Below, in pieces: positions 34,134-43,008 of a DNA stretch of 64,000 nt. The position numbers were made by a program, and so were the translations under genes. Source of the DNA: Streptomyces sp. SAJ15 (lineage in GTDB: Bacteria > Actinomycetota > Actinomycetes > Streptomycetales > Streptomycetaceae); NCBI RefSeq assembly GCF_007595705.1, contig NZ_NISY01000001.1, positions 806,001 through 870,000 on the forward strand. Reading direction: 5' to 3'. The notes beneath the pieces were generated by a model. The model saw nothing but the letters and a program-made list of their open reading frames with translations. It was not told the DNA's origin and made no database searches. How positions within the stretch are numbered: position 1 is the stretch's first letter; every line of letters begins with the position of its first letter.

Positions 34134-34308
34134 GGCTGAGAAGCACCTCACTCGTCGCTACCCGTGGTGAGCTTCTTATGAGACTGCCTGTCAGCAAGGC
34201 CGTCAATACCTCGCGGCGCAGTTGTTGACCATCCGACAACAAACGTGTGAGCCTGCGAAATGTCCATCCGTAACGGGGGAGCGAGGCGAAGGCGAAGGAG
34301 GCGTCGAG

Positions 34309-35421
34309 ATGTCGACGCGGGAACTCTACGCACAGCAGCCCGGGGATCCGATCTGGCCGGTCCCGGCTACCAGCACCGCCCGCCTGAACTGGGAATACGA
34401 CGACGGCCGCGAACGGCTGCTCGCCCTCTACCAGAAGGGCAAGGACAAGCAGTGGGACGCGGTCACCCGCATCGACTGGGATCTCGAGGTGGATCCGCAC
34501 GACCCACTGGGCACCCCTGATGAGTCACTGATGCTGTATGGAACGCGCCACTGGTCGAAGATGACCGAAAAGGACAAGGGTGAGCTGCGGAAGCGTTTCG
34601 GCGCCTGGCAGTTCAGCCAGTTCCTGCACGGCGAACAGGGCGCCATGGTCTGCGCCGCCCGCATCGTGGAGGCCGTCCCCGATCTGGACGCCAAGTTCTA
34701 CTCCGCGACCCAGACCATGGACGAGGCCCGGCACGTCGAGATCTACTCCCGCTTTCTGCACGAGAAGTTGGGCCTGCTCTACCCCATCAACGACGAGCTC
34801 CGGTCGTTGCTCGACGACACCCTGCGCGACTCCCGCTGGGACATGCCCTACCTCGGCATGCAAGTGCTCATCGAGGGCCTCGCGCTCGCCGCCTTCGGCA
34901 TGCTCCGCGACACCACCGACAAGCCTCTGCCCAAGCAGATCCTCACCTATGTGATGCAGGACGAGGCGCGCCATGTCGCGTTCGGCCGGATGGCCCTGCG
35001 CGACTACTACCGCCAGCTGTCCGAGGCCGAGCTCCGGGAGCGTGAGGAGTTCGTCATCGAGGGCTGCTATCTGATGCGCAATCGCATGCGCGGCGTCGAG
35101 GTCCTCCAGGACTTCGGCATCGCCCGTGCGGAGGCCATGGAGTACAGCGAGCAGAACGAGTTCACCCATCTCTTCCGCAAGCTGCTCTTCAGCCGCATCG
35201 TCCCCTGCGTCAAGGACATCGGGCTGTGGGGTGAGCGGCTGCAGCGCGCCTATGTCGACATGGGCGTCCTGGAGCTCGGCGACAGCAACCTCGACCTGCT
35301 GATGAACCAGGACGAGGAACTCGCCGACAAGCTCGACGCCGAGCGGTTCGCGGCGGAGGAGGCGGAACGGGTGGCGGAGGTCTCCGAGGCGATCGCCCAG
35401 GGCGCCGCGGGGGAGGGCTGA
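34309..35421 (+). CDS. Ferritin-like diiron protein
   Basis: 370 aa. Long helices carry HGEQGAMVCAARIVEAVPD, TQTMDEARHVEIYSRFLHEKLG, MQVLIEGLALAAFGMLRD and YVMQDEARHVAFGRMALRDYY: two E...DEARH motifs spaced as in ribonucleotide-reductase-like and ferritin-like oxygenases. Conserved in Streptomyces as a 'ferritin-like domain' protein of unknown reaction. ATG 34309 follows AAGGAGG. It is divergent from the AurF-like gene, giving two unlike diiron proteins on a shared promoter region. The end is Glu/Ala-rich and probably flexible. Confidence 0.85.
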   Translation: MSTRELYAQQPGDPIWPVPATSTARLNWEYDDGRERLLALYQKGKDKQWDAVTRIDWDLEVDPHDPLGTPDESLMLYGTRHWSKMTEKDKGELRKRFGAWQFSQFLHGEQGAMVCAARIVEAVPDLDAKFYSATQTMDEARHVEIYSRFLHEKLGLLYPINDELRSLLDDTLRDSRWDMPYLGMQVLIEGLALAAFGMLRDTTDKPLPKQILTYVMQDEARHVAFGRMALRDYYRQLSEAELREREEFVIEGCYLMRNRMRGVEVLQDFGIARAEAMEYSEQNEFTHLFRKLLFSRIVPCVKDIGLWGERLQRAYVDMGVLELGDSNLDLLMNQDEELADKLDAERFAAEEAERVAEVSEAIAQGAAGEG

Positions 35422-35437
35422 CCGCCGCCGGCGGGTG

Positions 35438-35467
35438 CGTGATCACGGTCGAGCGGCCGTGACCACG
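35438..35467 (+). terminator. Hairpin after the ferritin-like gene
   Basis: CGTGATCACGG / CCGTGACCACG, 11-bp arms with one mismatch and an 8-nt loop, 17 bp beyond the stop. Confidence 0.65.
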
Positions 35468-35551
35468 TCATGATCATTCGGTGACATTCGCTCACTAGTT
35501 TCGGTTAAGTCCGATCTGGTCGTGCTCACAACATCACCGATCCGGATCTTT

Positions 35552-35607
35552 CCGCGTCCGTTGGGGCGGACGCGGTAGGGGGCCCACCGCGGCGACGGTG
35601 GGCCCCC
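35552..35607. terminator. Tandem hairpins before the deacetylase gene
   Basis: Two stems in series: CCGCGTCCG / CGGACGCGG (35552-35575, 6-nt loop) and a perfect 12-bp stem GGGGGCCCACCG / CGGTGGGCCCCC (35578-35607, 6-nt loop). They may form a second-line terminator or a structured leader for the deacetylase mRNA. The remaining 35608-35784 shows nothing more than the ribosome site. Confidence 0.7.
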
Positions 35608-35784
35608 GACTCATGCCCGGCGCCCGCCTTTGCCGAGTCGTGACCTGGCGCACAGTCAGACAATCGGTGTCCGGGACACGGAACCGGGCCCCGCCGCCGC
35701 CCGTCTACGAGGGCGATAAGAGGGGAAACGCGCGTTCAGTCCTGCCGCACTGGTGCGCACCGAACCAGGAGGGGGCACCGGCTC

Positions 35785-36591
35785 ATGGAACGACTGGGAC
35801 GAGTCGCAGACCGGCGGCGGCGCATCGCGATGGTGGCGGCTGCCGCACTCACGATGATCACCGCGACGGTGGGCACGATGGCGCTGACCGGCGGCGACAC
35901 GGAGAAGAGCGGCCGACAGGACGCACGGGCCGCGGAGCAGCAGCGCAGCCGCCCCGGCGCCGGCGGGGGCGAGGAGAGCGTCGGGCCGGTCGACGAGAGC
36001 ATCGAGCACGCGCCCGAGAGCGGCGGCAAGGCCGTGAACATCACGATCGACGACGGGCCCGACCCGGTGTGGACCCCCAAGGTCCTGCGCGTCCTGGAGA
36101 CCAACGGGGTGAAGGCGACCTTCTGCATGGTCGGCCCGCAGGCCAAGGCCCACCCCGACCTGGTCAAGCAGGTCGTCGCCGCCGGGCACCGGCTGTGCAA
36201 CCACTCCATGAGCCACGACACCGCGATGGACCGGAAGCCGGTCTCCTACCAGGAGAAGGAGATCCTGGAGGCGAAGAAGCTGATCGAGGACGCGGCGGGC
36301 GGCGCCAAGGTGCGCTACTACCGGGCGCCGGGCGGCGCCTTCACTCCGGAGAGCCGGCGCATCGCCGCCAAGCACGGCATGCGGCCGCTGGGCTGGAACG
36401 TCGACACCAAGGACTTCGAACTGCCGGGCACGGCCGCGATCGTGCAGACGGTGAAGACCGAGATCTCCAACGGTCCGACCATCCTCTTCCACGACGCCGG
36501 CGGCCCGCGCGAGCAGACCGTGGCCGCGCTGGAGCAGACGCTGCCCTGGCTCAAGGAGCAGGGCTACGGTTTCAGCTTTCCCAAGATCTGA
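35785..36591 (+). CDS. NodB-type polysaccharide deacetylase, membrane-anchored or secreted
   Basis: 268 aa. A basic start and one hydrophobic helix (RIAMVAAAALTMITATVGTMAL) suggest export; an 'RSRPGAGGG' linker follows. The NodB domain has VNITIDDGPDPVWTPKVL (catalytic Asp pair), HSMSHDT (metal His), YYRAPGGAF, GWNVDTKD and TILFHDAGG. It removes N-acetyl groups from cell-wall or other extracellular glycans; exact substrate unknown. Start ATG 35785 has GGAGGGGGCA upstream. Confidence 0.92.
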   Translation: MERLGRVADRRRRIAMVAAAALTMITATVGTMALTGGDTEKSGRQDARAAEQQRSRPGAGGGEESVGPVDESIEHAPESGGKAVNITIDDGPDPVWTPKVLRVLETNGVKATFCMVGPQAKAHPDLVKQVVAAGHRLCNHSMSHDTAMDRKPVSYQEKEILEAKKLIEDAAGGAKVRYYRAPGGAFTPESRRIAAKHGMRPLGWNVDTKDFELPGTAAIVQTVKTEISNGPTILFHDAGGPREQTVAALEQTLPWLKEQGYGFSFPKI

Positions 36592-36635
36592 CCCCTCCGG
36601 CCCGGGCCGGGGTGCTCGTGGCGCATGATGGCGGG

Positions 36636-37145
36636 GTGCGCATTCGAACGAGCACTCTCGACGACATCCCGGTCCTCCAGGACATCGAGCGGGCGGCGGG
36701 GCGCTGCTTCCGGGACATCGGCATGGACGAGATCGCCGACGACGAGCCCCTCACCGTTCCGGAGTTGGCCCGCTACCAGCGGGAGGGGCGGGCCTGGGTG
36801 TCGGTGGACGAGCACGACGTCCCCGTGGCGTATCTGATCACCGATCCGGTCGACGGCAATGTGCACGTCGAGCAGGTGTCGGTGCATCCGGACGCCGCGC
36901 GGCGGGGCGTGGGCCGGTCGCTGATCGAACACGTCGCCCGGGAGGCGGCTGCCGACGGTGTGGCCGCCCTCACCCTGACCACCTTCACCGAGGTGGCCTG
37001 GAACGCGCCGTACTACGCCGCGCGCTGCGGCTTCCGGGCGCTGCGGGAGGCGGAGCTGACCCCCGGCCTGCGGGAGATCCGCCGGCTGGAGAACGCCCAT
37101 GGGCTGGACCGTTGGCCCAGGATCTGTATGCGCCGGGAGCTGTGA
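36636..37145 (+). CDS. GNAT-family N-acetyltransferase
   Basis: 169 aa. VRIRTSTLDDIPVLQDIERAAG, VEQVSVHPDAARRGVGRSLIEHV (the acetyl-CoA pyrophosphate loop RRGVGR) and YYAARCGFRAL are the GNAT motifs in order. GTG 36636 has no clear ribosome site and lies 6 bp after a CATGAT box, so a leaderless mRNA is possible. It follows the deacetylase by 44 bp and is convergent with the PBP gene. Substrate unknown. Confidence 0.88.
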   Translation: MRIRTSTLDDIPVLQDIERAAGRCFRDIGMDEIADDEPLTVPELARYQREGRAWVSVDEHDVPVAYLITDPVDGNVHVEQVSVHPDAARRGVGRSLIEHVAREAAADGVAALTLTTFTEVAWNAPYYAARCGFRALREAELTPGLREIRRLENAHGLDRWPRICMRREL

Positions 37146-37157
37146 CGGCCCTGGGGT

Positions 37158-38687
37158 TCAGCGGCGCGCGCCGCGGGGCGGCGCGTCTCCCAGCGCCGCC
37201 CGCAGCACCGCGCGGGCGACGGGGGCCGCCGCGCGCGCCCCGCTGATGTCGTCGCGGCGGGCGGCCGCGTCCTCGACGACCACGGCGGTGGCCACGGCGG
37301 GCTGCGGCGCGCCGTCCGCGCGGGCCCAGCCGATGAACCAGGCGTACGGCATGCCCGCGTTGCCCACGCCGTGCTGCGCGGTGCCGGTCTTGCCGCCGAC
37401 GGTGGCGCCGGGCAGCGCGGCCGCCGCCCCGGTGCCGTCGGTGACCGCGCTGATCATCATCCGGCGCAGTTGGGCGGCGGTACGGGGGCTCATCGGCTGG
37501 CGCAGCAGTCGGGGGTGCGCGGTGGCGAGGGGGGTCCCGTCGGCGGTGGTGACCCGGTCCACCAGATAGGGCCGCATCAGATCGCCGCCGGCCGCCACGG
37601 CCGCCGCGACCATGGCCATCTGGAGCGGGGTGGCGCGGGTCTCGTACTGGCCGATCGAGGAGAGCGCGAGCTGCGCGGTGTCCATCTCGGTGGCGAAGGT
37701 GCTCTCGGCCACCCGGGAGGGAATGGTGAGCGAGGCGTCGTTGAAGCCGAAGTCCTCCGCCGTGGTGGCCATCGCGTCCAGCCCGGTGCGCGCCCCGACC
37801 CGGGCGAAGACGGTGTTGCAGGAGCGGGCGAAGGCCCGGCGCAGCGAGGCGTCCTCGCAGCCGCCGGTGTGGTTCCCCAGCCGGGTGACGGTGCCGGGGA
37901 GGCGGTACGGGTCGGGGCTGTCGGTCCGGGCGTCGATGTCGGTGACGGTCTCGTACTCCAGCGCCGCGGCCGCGGTGACCACCTTGAAGGCGGAGCCGGG
38001 CGGATAGGTCTGCCGGATGGCGCGGTTGAGCATGGGTCGGTCGGCGTCGGCGTTCAGCCGCGCCCAGTGCCGCAGGACGTCGGCGCCGGTGCCGGAGAGC
38101 GCGCCGGGGTCGTAGGAGGGGGTGGAGACGAGGGCGAGGATCCTCCCGGTGGCCGGCTCGATGGCGGCGATCGCGCCCTTCTTACGGCCCAGGGCGGCGA
38201 ACGCGGCGCGCTGCACGGCCGGGTCGATGGTCGTCCGCACATCGCCGCCGGGCGGCCGGGCCCGGGTGAGCCGGCTCCACAGCGGGAACGGGGCGAGGCG
38301 GGGATCGGCGCCGGAGAGCACGGCGTCGGCGGCCCGCTCGACCAGCGAGGTGCCGTAGATCTGCGAGGAGAAGCCGGTGACCGGCGCGTACATCGGGCCG
38401 TCGACATAGGTGCGTTCGTAGCGCAGTCGCTGGCCGGTGTCGCGCGAGCCGGTGATCGGCTGCCACTCGGTCCGGCGGCCCGGCAGCCCGTCGGGCCTGC
38501 GGGCCGTGGTCCGGCCGATGAGGATGTCGCCGCGCGGATGGTCGTAACGGGCGATGGTGGGGCGGCGGTTGGCCGGGTTGTGGTCGTAACTCCGCGCCTC
38601 GAAAGCCTGGATGCGGCCCGCGTTGACCAGCAGCGCCAGCAGCAGAAGCAGGCAGAAGACCGAGGTGCGCCTGATGTAGCGGGTCAA
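37158..38687 (-). CDS. Class B penicillin-binding transpeptidase (PbpA-like)
   Basis: 509 aa. One N-terminal membrane helix (FCLLLLLALLVNAGRIQAF), a dimerisation region starting RRPTIARYDHPRGDILIG, and a transpeptidase domain with the three signatures PPGSAFKVV (SxxK), RSCNTV (SxN) and GGKTGTAQ (KTG). It crosslinks peptidoglycan. The start is TTG 38687, overlapping the FtsW-like stop in TTGA, so the glycosyltransferase partner and this enzyme are coupled. Compared with the PbpA next to the Ser/Thr kinases this looks like the second Streptomyces copy. Confidence 0.94.
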   Translation of the reverse strand: MTRYIRRTSVFCLLLLLALLVNAGRIQAFEARSYDHNPANRRPTIARYDHPRGDILIGRTTARRPDGLPGRRTEWQPITGSRDTGQRLRYERTYVDGPMYAPVTGFSSQIYGTSLVERAADAVLSGADPRLAPFPLWSRLTRARPPGGDVRTTIDPAVQRAAFAALGRKKGAIAAIEPATGRILALVSTPSYDPGALSGTGADVLRHWARLNADADRPMLNRAIRQTYPPGSAFKVVTAAAALEYETVTDIDARTDSPDPYRLPGTVTRLGNHTGGCEDASLRRAFARSCNTVFARVGARTGLDAMATTAEDFGFNDASLTIPSRVAESTFATEMDTAQLALSSIGQYETRATPLQMAMVAAAVAAGGDLMRPYLVDRVTTADGTPLATAHPRLLRQPMSPRTAAQLRRMMISAVTDGTGAAAALPGATVGGKTGTAQHGVGNAGMPYAWFIGWARADGAPQPAVATAVVVEDAAARRDDISGARAAAPVARAVLRAALGDAPPRGARR

Positions 38688-40069
38688 TCCGGGACCTCCT
38701 GTCCGCCCGCGTCGCCGCCCTGCGGGCCGCGGGCCCGGTCGCTGACCCGGATGAGCAGCGCGACGATGATCCAGTTGGTGACCACGGAGGAGCCGCCCTG
38801 GGCCAGGAAGGGCAGCGCCATGCCGGTGAGCGGGATCAGCCCGGTCACGCCGCCGGAGATGACGAAGACCTGGAGCGCCAGGATGGAGGCGAGCGCCACC
38901 GCGAGCAGTCGGCCGAAGGGGTCGCTGAGGCGGAGACCGGCGCGGAAGCCGCGGGCCACCAGCAGCGCGTAGAGCAGGAAGACCGCGCTGAGGCCGGCCA
39001 GGCCCAGCTCCTCGCCCACGGTGGCCAGGATGAAGTCGGACTTGAGCGCGAAGCCGATGAGGGCGGAGTGGCCCTCGCCCAGTCCGGTGCCGAGCACGCC
39101 GCCGGCGGCGAAGGCGAAGAGCGACTCGGCCAGCTGGTTGGCGCCGTCGCCCGCCTCGATGCTGGCGAAGGGGCGCAGCCAGTCGTGGACGCGGGCGGCG
39201 ACGTGCGGCTCGAAGGAGGTGACCGCGGCGGCGCCGAGGGCGGCCAGCACCAGGCCGACCGCGATCCAGCCGGTGCGGCCGGTGGCCACGTAGAGCAGGA
39301 TCACGAACAGGCCGAAGAAGAGGATCGACGTGCCCAGGTCGTGCTCCAGCACCAGCACCCCGACGCTGATCAGCCAGATCGCCAGGATCGGGCCGAGGAC
39401 CCGGCCGGTGGGGAGTTGGAGCCGCCAGATCCGGCGCCCGGTGTAGGCGAGGGCGTGGTGGTTGGCGGCGAGGTAGGCGGCGAAGAAGACGGCGAGCGCG
39501 ACCTTGGCGAATTCGCCGGGCTGGATCGAGAAGCCGGCGACCCGGACCCACAGGGTCGCGCCGTTGATGGGCGGAAAGAAGATCGGCACGATGAGCAGGG
39601 CGAGCGCGGCGGCGACGAAGACGTAGGCGTAGCGCTGGAGCACCCGGTGGTCGCGCAGGAGCAGCACGACGGCGGTGAAGAGCGCCACGCCCAGGGCGGA
39701 CCACACCAGCTGGGCGGGGGCGGCCCGGTCGCCGGGGGTGGCCAGGTCCAGCCGGTAGATCAGGACCAGCCCGAGGCCGTTGAGCAGCACGGCGATGGGG
39801 AGCAGCAGCGGGTCCGCGTACGGGGCGCGGAGGCGGACCGCCAGGTGCGCGGCGAGCGCGAGCACGCCGAGTCCGGTGCCGTAGCGGCTCGCGTCGTGTG
39901 GGACGCCGCCCCGGACGGCGACGCCGACCACCACATAGCCGAACACGCAGATCAGGGCGGCGACGAGGATGAGCGCGAGCTCCACGCCTCGGCGCTTGGC
40001 GGGCCGGAGGGAGGGCGAGGACGGGGGCGGCGGCGGGGTGGGAGGCGCATCGGTGACGGTGGCGCTCAT
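38684..40069 (-). CDS. FtsW/RodA/SpoVE-family peptidoglycan polymerase
   Basis: 461 aa with about ten membrane helices (ELALILVAALICVFGYVVVG, LGVALFTAVVLLLRDHRVL and others). Conserved SEDS features are GATLWVRVAGFSIQPGEFAKVAL, LVLEHDLGTSILFFGLF and GVTGLIPLTGMALPFLAQGGSS. SEDS proteins polymerise lipid II and pair with a class B PBP, here encoded in the next, overlapping gene. Start ATG 40069. Direct repeats 34-53 bp upstream may be an operator. Confidence 0.95.
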   Translation of the reverse strand: MSATVTDAPPTPPPPPSSPSLRPAKRRGVELALILVAALICVFGYVVVGVAVRGGVPHDASRYGTGLGVLALAAHLAVRLRAPYADPLLLPIAVLLNGLGLVLIYRLDLATPGDRAAPAQLVWSALGVALFTAVVLLLRDHRVLQRYAYVFVAAALALLIVPIFFPPINGATLWVRVAGFSIQPGEFAKVALAVFFAAYLAANHHALAYTGRRIWRLQLPTGRVLGPILAIWLISVGVLVLEHDLGTSILFFGLFVILLYVATGRTGWIAVGLVLAALGAAAVTSFEPHVAARVHDWLRPFASIEAGDGANQLAESLFAFAAGGVLGTGLGEGHSALIGFALKSDFILATVGEELGLAGLSAVFLLYALLVARGFRAGLRLSDPFGRLLAVALASILALQVFVISGGVTGLIPLTGMALPFLAQGGSSVVTNWIIVALLIRVSDRARGPQGGDAGGQEVPD

Positions 40070-40102
40070 GGCGGGGAATGTAGCAAGCGGTGGGGTATAT
40101 GT

Positions 40103-40122
40103 CCGTTAGATCCCGTTATCTG
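40103..40122. repeat. Ten-bp direct repeat upstream of the FtsW-like gene
   Basis: CCGTTAGATC at 40103-40112 is followed directly by CCGTTATCTG at 40113-40122, one helical turn apart, in an AT-richer stretch 34-53 bp before the leftward start. Possible regulator half-sites. Confidence 0.4.
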
Positions 40123-40260
40123 GGTGTCATTCGGGGCCGTCCCCGTCCGCCGTCCCCGGTCCATGGCCCCCCGTCCCCGCCCCCGTTCCCCCGTCCCCCG
40201 TCCCGCGGGCGACCGGGGGTCGGTCGTCGTCCCGGCCGGCCGGCCCGTCGAGCCGAACCG

Positions 40261-41169
40261 TCAGCCGGCGGCCGTCACGCGGTCCGCCAGGGCACGGCTG
40301 AACGCGCGCACCCGCTCGGTCTCGTGGGTGCGGCGCCACACCAGCCCCAGGGCCGATTCCGGCAGCCCCTCCACCGGCACGAAGGCCACATCGCCGCGCC
40401 CGTGTCGCCGGGCGGTGGGCGCGCAGAACAGCATCGCGCCGCGGCCGGCCGCCACCGAGGTCAACCCCTCCTGAAGCGTGCTCACCTCGGGGCCGCGCGG
40501 GACCGGCCGGCCGTCGGGGGTGGTGCTGGGGGCCATCGACTCGCGCCAGTAGCGCGGCGCCGGGCCGGCGACGCCGATGACACGACAGTCGGCGAGCTCC
40601 TCGGCGCTCAGCGAGGCCCGCCCGGCGAAGGGGTGCCGGACCGAGACCGCCAGGGTCTGCGGCTGCCGGGAGAAGACCGGGCCCAGCGCCAGGTCGGGCT
40701 CGGCGACCGGCAGGCTGACGATGGCCGCGTCGACCGCCCCGCCCCGCACCGCGCCGAACGGGTCGCCGAGCGGGATCTCCACCGTCTCCACCTCGCAGCG
40801 CGGGTGGCGGTCCCGGAAGTCGGCGACCGCGCCCATCACCCCCTCGTCGGCGGTGCCGAGGAACCCCACGCGCAGCACCCCGTCCAGCCCGCGCGCCGCC
40901 GCGCGCGCCGACTCCACCGCCCCGTACAGCGAGGCGTACGCGGGGGTCAGCTCGGCCAGCAGGCGCTCGCCCAGCGGGGTCAGCCGCGCCCGGCGGCTGG
41001 TGCGCTCCAGCAGCCGGGCCCCGATCCGCCGCTCCAGCGAGCGCAGCAGCTGACTCACCCTGCCCTGCGACACGTACAGCCGCTCGGCGGTCCGCCCGAA
41101 GTGCAGCTCCTCGCTGAGCACGAGGAAGCACTCCAGCTCCCGTATGGCCAAGCCGCCGCCGATGTCCAC
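40261..41169 (-). CDS. LysR-family regulator
   Basis: 302 aa. HTH ECFLVLSEELHFGRTAERLYVSQGRVSQLLRSLERRIGARLLERT and the periplasmic-binding-like effector domain (LRVGFLGTADEGVM, CEVETVEIPLGDPF). GTG 41169 is the start. It is divergent from an MFS exporter with a T-N11-A dyad between them, the usual LysR layout, so it most likely activates or represses that transporter. Inducer unknown. Confidence 0.93.
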   Translation of the reverse strand: MDIGGGLAIRELECFLVLSEELHFGRTAERLYVSQGRVSQLLRSLERRIGARLLERTSRRARLTPLGERLLAELTPAYASLYGAVESARAAARGLDGVLRVGFLGTADEGVMGAVADFRDRHPRCEVETVEIPLGDPFGAVRGGAVDAAIVSLPVAEPDLALGPVFSRQPQTLAVSVRHPFAGRASLSAEELADCRVIGVAGPAPRYWRESMAPSTTPDGRPVPRGPEVSTLQEGLTSVAAGRGAMLFCAPTARRHGRGDVAFVPVEGLPESALGLVWRRTHETERVRAFSRALADRVTAAG

Positions 41170-41188
41170 CCGCCACTCCCTCGGATCG

Positions 41189-41203
41189 ATGAGCCTGACT
41201 CAT
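41189..41203. promoter_or_regulatory. LysR-type T-N11-A box
   Basis: ATGAGCCTGACTCAT: arms ATGAG/CTCAT with a 5-bp spacer, containing T-N11-A (41190/41202). It lies 20 bp from the LysR start and 57 bp from the MFS start. Confidence 0.7.
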
Positions 41204-41259
41204 AGAAGGGTGAGAGCTTCGCCGTTGTTCCCGAAAGCGCACGGTTGTTCGCTGGATTC

Positions 41260-42537
41260 ATGGTCGACAGAACAGAACTCCCCACGCCCCCGCCCGACTC
41301 GGGCCGGTCCGCACCACCCATGTCTCCCCCCACGCCTGCCGAGCGCGCTTCGGGTCCGGCCCGGACCGCCGTCGATCGTCCCCGCTGGCCCGCCGTGCTG
41401 GCGGTGGCGGTCGGCACCTTCTCCGTCGTCACCACCGAGATGCTCCCGGTCGGTCTGCTCACCGCCATCGGCTCCACGCTCGACGTCTCCGCCGGCACGG
41501 TCGGCCTGACCATGACCGTGCCCGGGATCGTCGCGGCCGTCGCCGCCCCGCTGCTGACCGTCGGCGTCGGCCGGCTGGACCGGCGGATCGTGCTGTGCGC
41601 CCTGATGGCGCTGCTGGCCGCCGCCAATCTGCTCTCGGCGCTGGCGCCCGACTTCGGCGTGCTGCTGGTCGCCCGGGTGCTGGTGGGCGTGAGCATCGGC
41701 GGGGTCTGGTCGCTGGCGGCGGGGCTGGCGCCCCGGCTGGTGCCGGAACGGTCCGTCGGCCACGCCACCTCACTGATCTTCAGCGGGATCGCGGTGGCGT
41801 CCGTGCTCGGGGTGCCCGCCGGCACCCTCGTCGGCGACCTCGCCGACTGGCGGGCGGCCTTCGCCGTCATGGCCGCCCTGGCGCTGGTGGTGGCGGTGGC
41901 CATGGCGGTCCTGCTGCCGCCGCTGCCCGCCGCCGACGAGCCGATCCGGCTCGGCCAGGTGCCCGGACTCTTTCGCGACGCCCGGCTGCGAGCGGGGCTG
42001 ATCACCACGCTCCTGCTGGTGACCGGGCACTTCGGCGCCTACACCTATGTCCGGCCGGTGCTGGAGGACGTGGCCGGGGTCGGGGCCGGCCTGGTCAGCA
42101 CCCTGCTGCTGACCTACGGGCTGGCCGGCATCGTGGGGAACTTCCTCGCCGGCGCCCGGGCCCACCGCGACCCCCGGCACACCTTCGCGGTGATCATCGC
42201 CCTGCTCGCCGCCGCGGAGCTGCTGACCCCGCTCGCGGGCGGCACCGCCGTGGGCGCCGCGGCGCTACTGGTGCTGTGGGGGCTGGCCTACGGAGGCGTG
42301 TCGGTCACCGCGCAGACCTGGGTTCTGGCCGCGGCCCCCCGCGCCCGCGAGGCGGCCTCCGCGCTCTTCGTCGGGGTGTTCAACGTGGCGATCTCGCTGG
42401 GCGCGCTGCTCGGCGGGCGGGCCGCCGACGGCTTCGGCGTCACCAGTGTGATGTGGTGCGGGGGCGCGCTGGCGGTGCTGGCCTGGCTCACCGTGATGAT
42501 CGCCGCCGGCGGTCGGGCACCTGGGGCACACCCCTGA
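41260..42537 (+). CDS. MFS transporter, DHA1 (arabinose-efflux/NepI-like) type
   Basis: 425 aa, about 12 membrane helices. GTFSVVTTEMLPVGLLTAIGSTLDVSAGTVGLTMTVPGIVAAVAAPL is the family's TM1-TM2 signature, LDRRIVL is motif A, and GVPAGTLVGDLADWRAAF resembles the antiporter motif C. Such proteins export sugars, nucleosides or drugs by proton antiport. ATG 41260 is used; a later ATG at 41320 would shorten the flexible start. Presumably controlled by the divergent LysR. Confidence 0.9.
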   Translation: MVDRTELPTPPPDSGRSAPPMSPPTPAERASGPARTAVDRPRWPAVLAVAVGTFSVVTTEMLPVGLLTAIGSTLDVSAGTVGLTMTVPGIVAAVAAPLLTVGVGRLDRRIVLCALMALLAAANLLSALAPDFGVLLVARVLVGVSIGGVWSLAAGLAPRLVPERSVGHATSLIFSGIAVASVLGVPAGTLVGDLADWRAAFAVMAALALVVAVAMAVLLPPLPAADEPIRLGQVPGLFRDARLRAGLITTLLLVTGHFGAYTYVRPVLEDVAGVGAGLVSTLLLTYGLAGIVGNFLAGARAHRDPRHTFAVIIALLAAAELLTPLAGGTAVGAAALLVLWGLAYGGVSVTAQTWVLAAAPRAREAASALFVGVFNVAISLGALLGGRAADGFGVTSVMWCGGALAVLAWLTVMIAAGGRAPGAHP

Positions 42538-42665
42538 CCGGGACCGGCCAACGGGGGCGACACGCGGCAATCCGGCGCCAACGCCGGTGAGGAATGCCGT
42601 GCAGGTGGGATCCTGGGACCGGGGGAACTCTTCCGTCCGGTCCGGTCGCCCGGGGAGTGAGCCCG

Positions 42666-42896
42666 ATGACAAGGAGCATGTACGTGGTCTGGAGCACGTC
42701 CGAGGCGGGGCGTGCCATCTACGAGACGCACTCGATCGAGGCCGTCGCCGACGACGAGGGCACCCACGCCGAGGTCACGAGCGAGACCCACGAGGTGCCG
42801 CTGCGCAGCAGGGCGCAGGCCCAGGCCATCGCGGCGGCGGAGGGGTACGAACTGCACCCGGGCGGCGAGGCGTGGGACAGCCTCCCGGAGGAATGA
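42666..42896 (+). CDS. Small conserved hypothetical protein
   Basis: 76 aa, MTRSMYVVWSTSEAGRAIYE...LHPGGEAWDSLPEE. Acidic and hydrophilic with no membrane segment. GGGGAG about 9 bp upstream of ATG 42666 supports the start. Downstream of the MFS gene and upstream of DUF427, but with gaps over 100 bp on both sides, so it is probably separate. I do not recognise a function. Confidence 0.6.
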   Translation: MTRSMYVVWSTSEAGRAIYETHSIEAVADDEGTHAEVTSETHEVPLRSRAQAQAIAAAEGYELHPGGEAWDSLPEE

Positions 42897-43008
42897 GGGA
42901 TCCCCCGGACGGGGCCGGGAATCCAGGAATAGGAGGCACCGGGCCGGCGTCTTACCAACGAGCCTCCGCAGTCGCGGAAGCCCGCAGGAGTCAGGGAGGG
43001 GAATTCCC

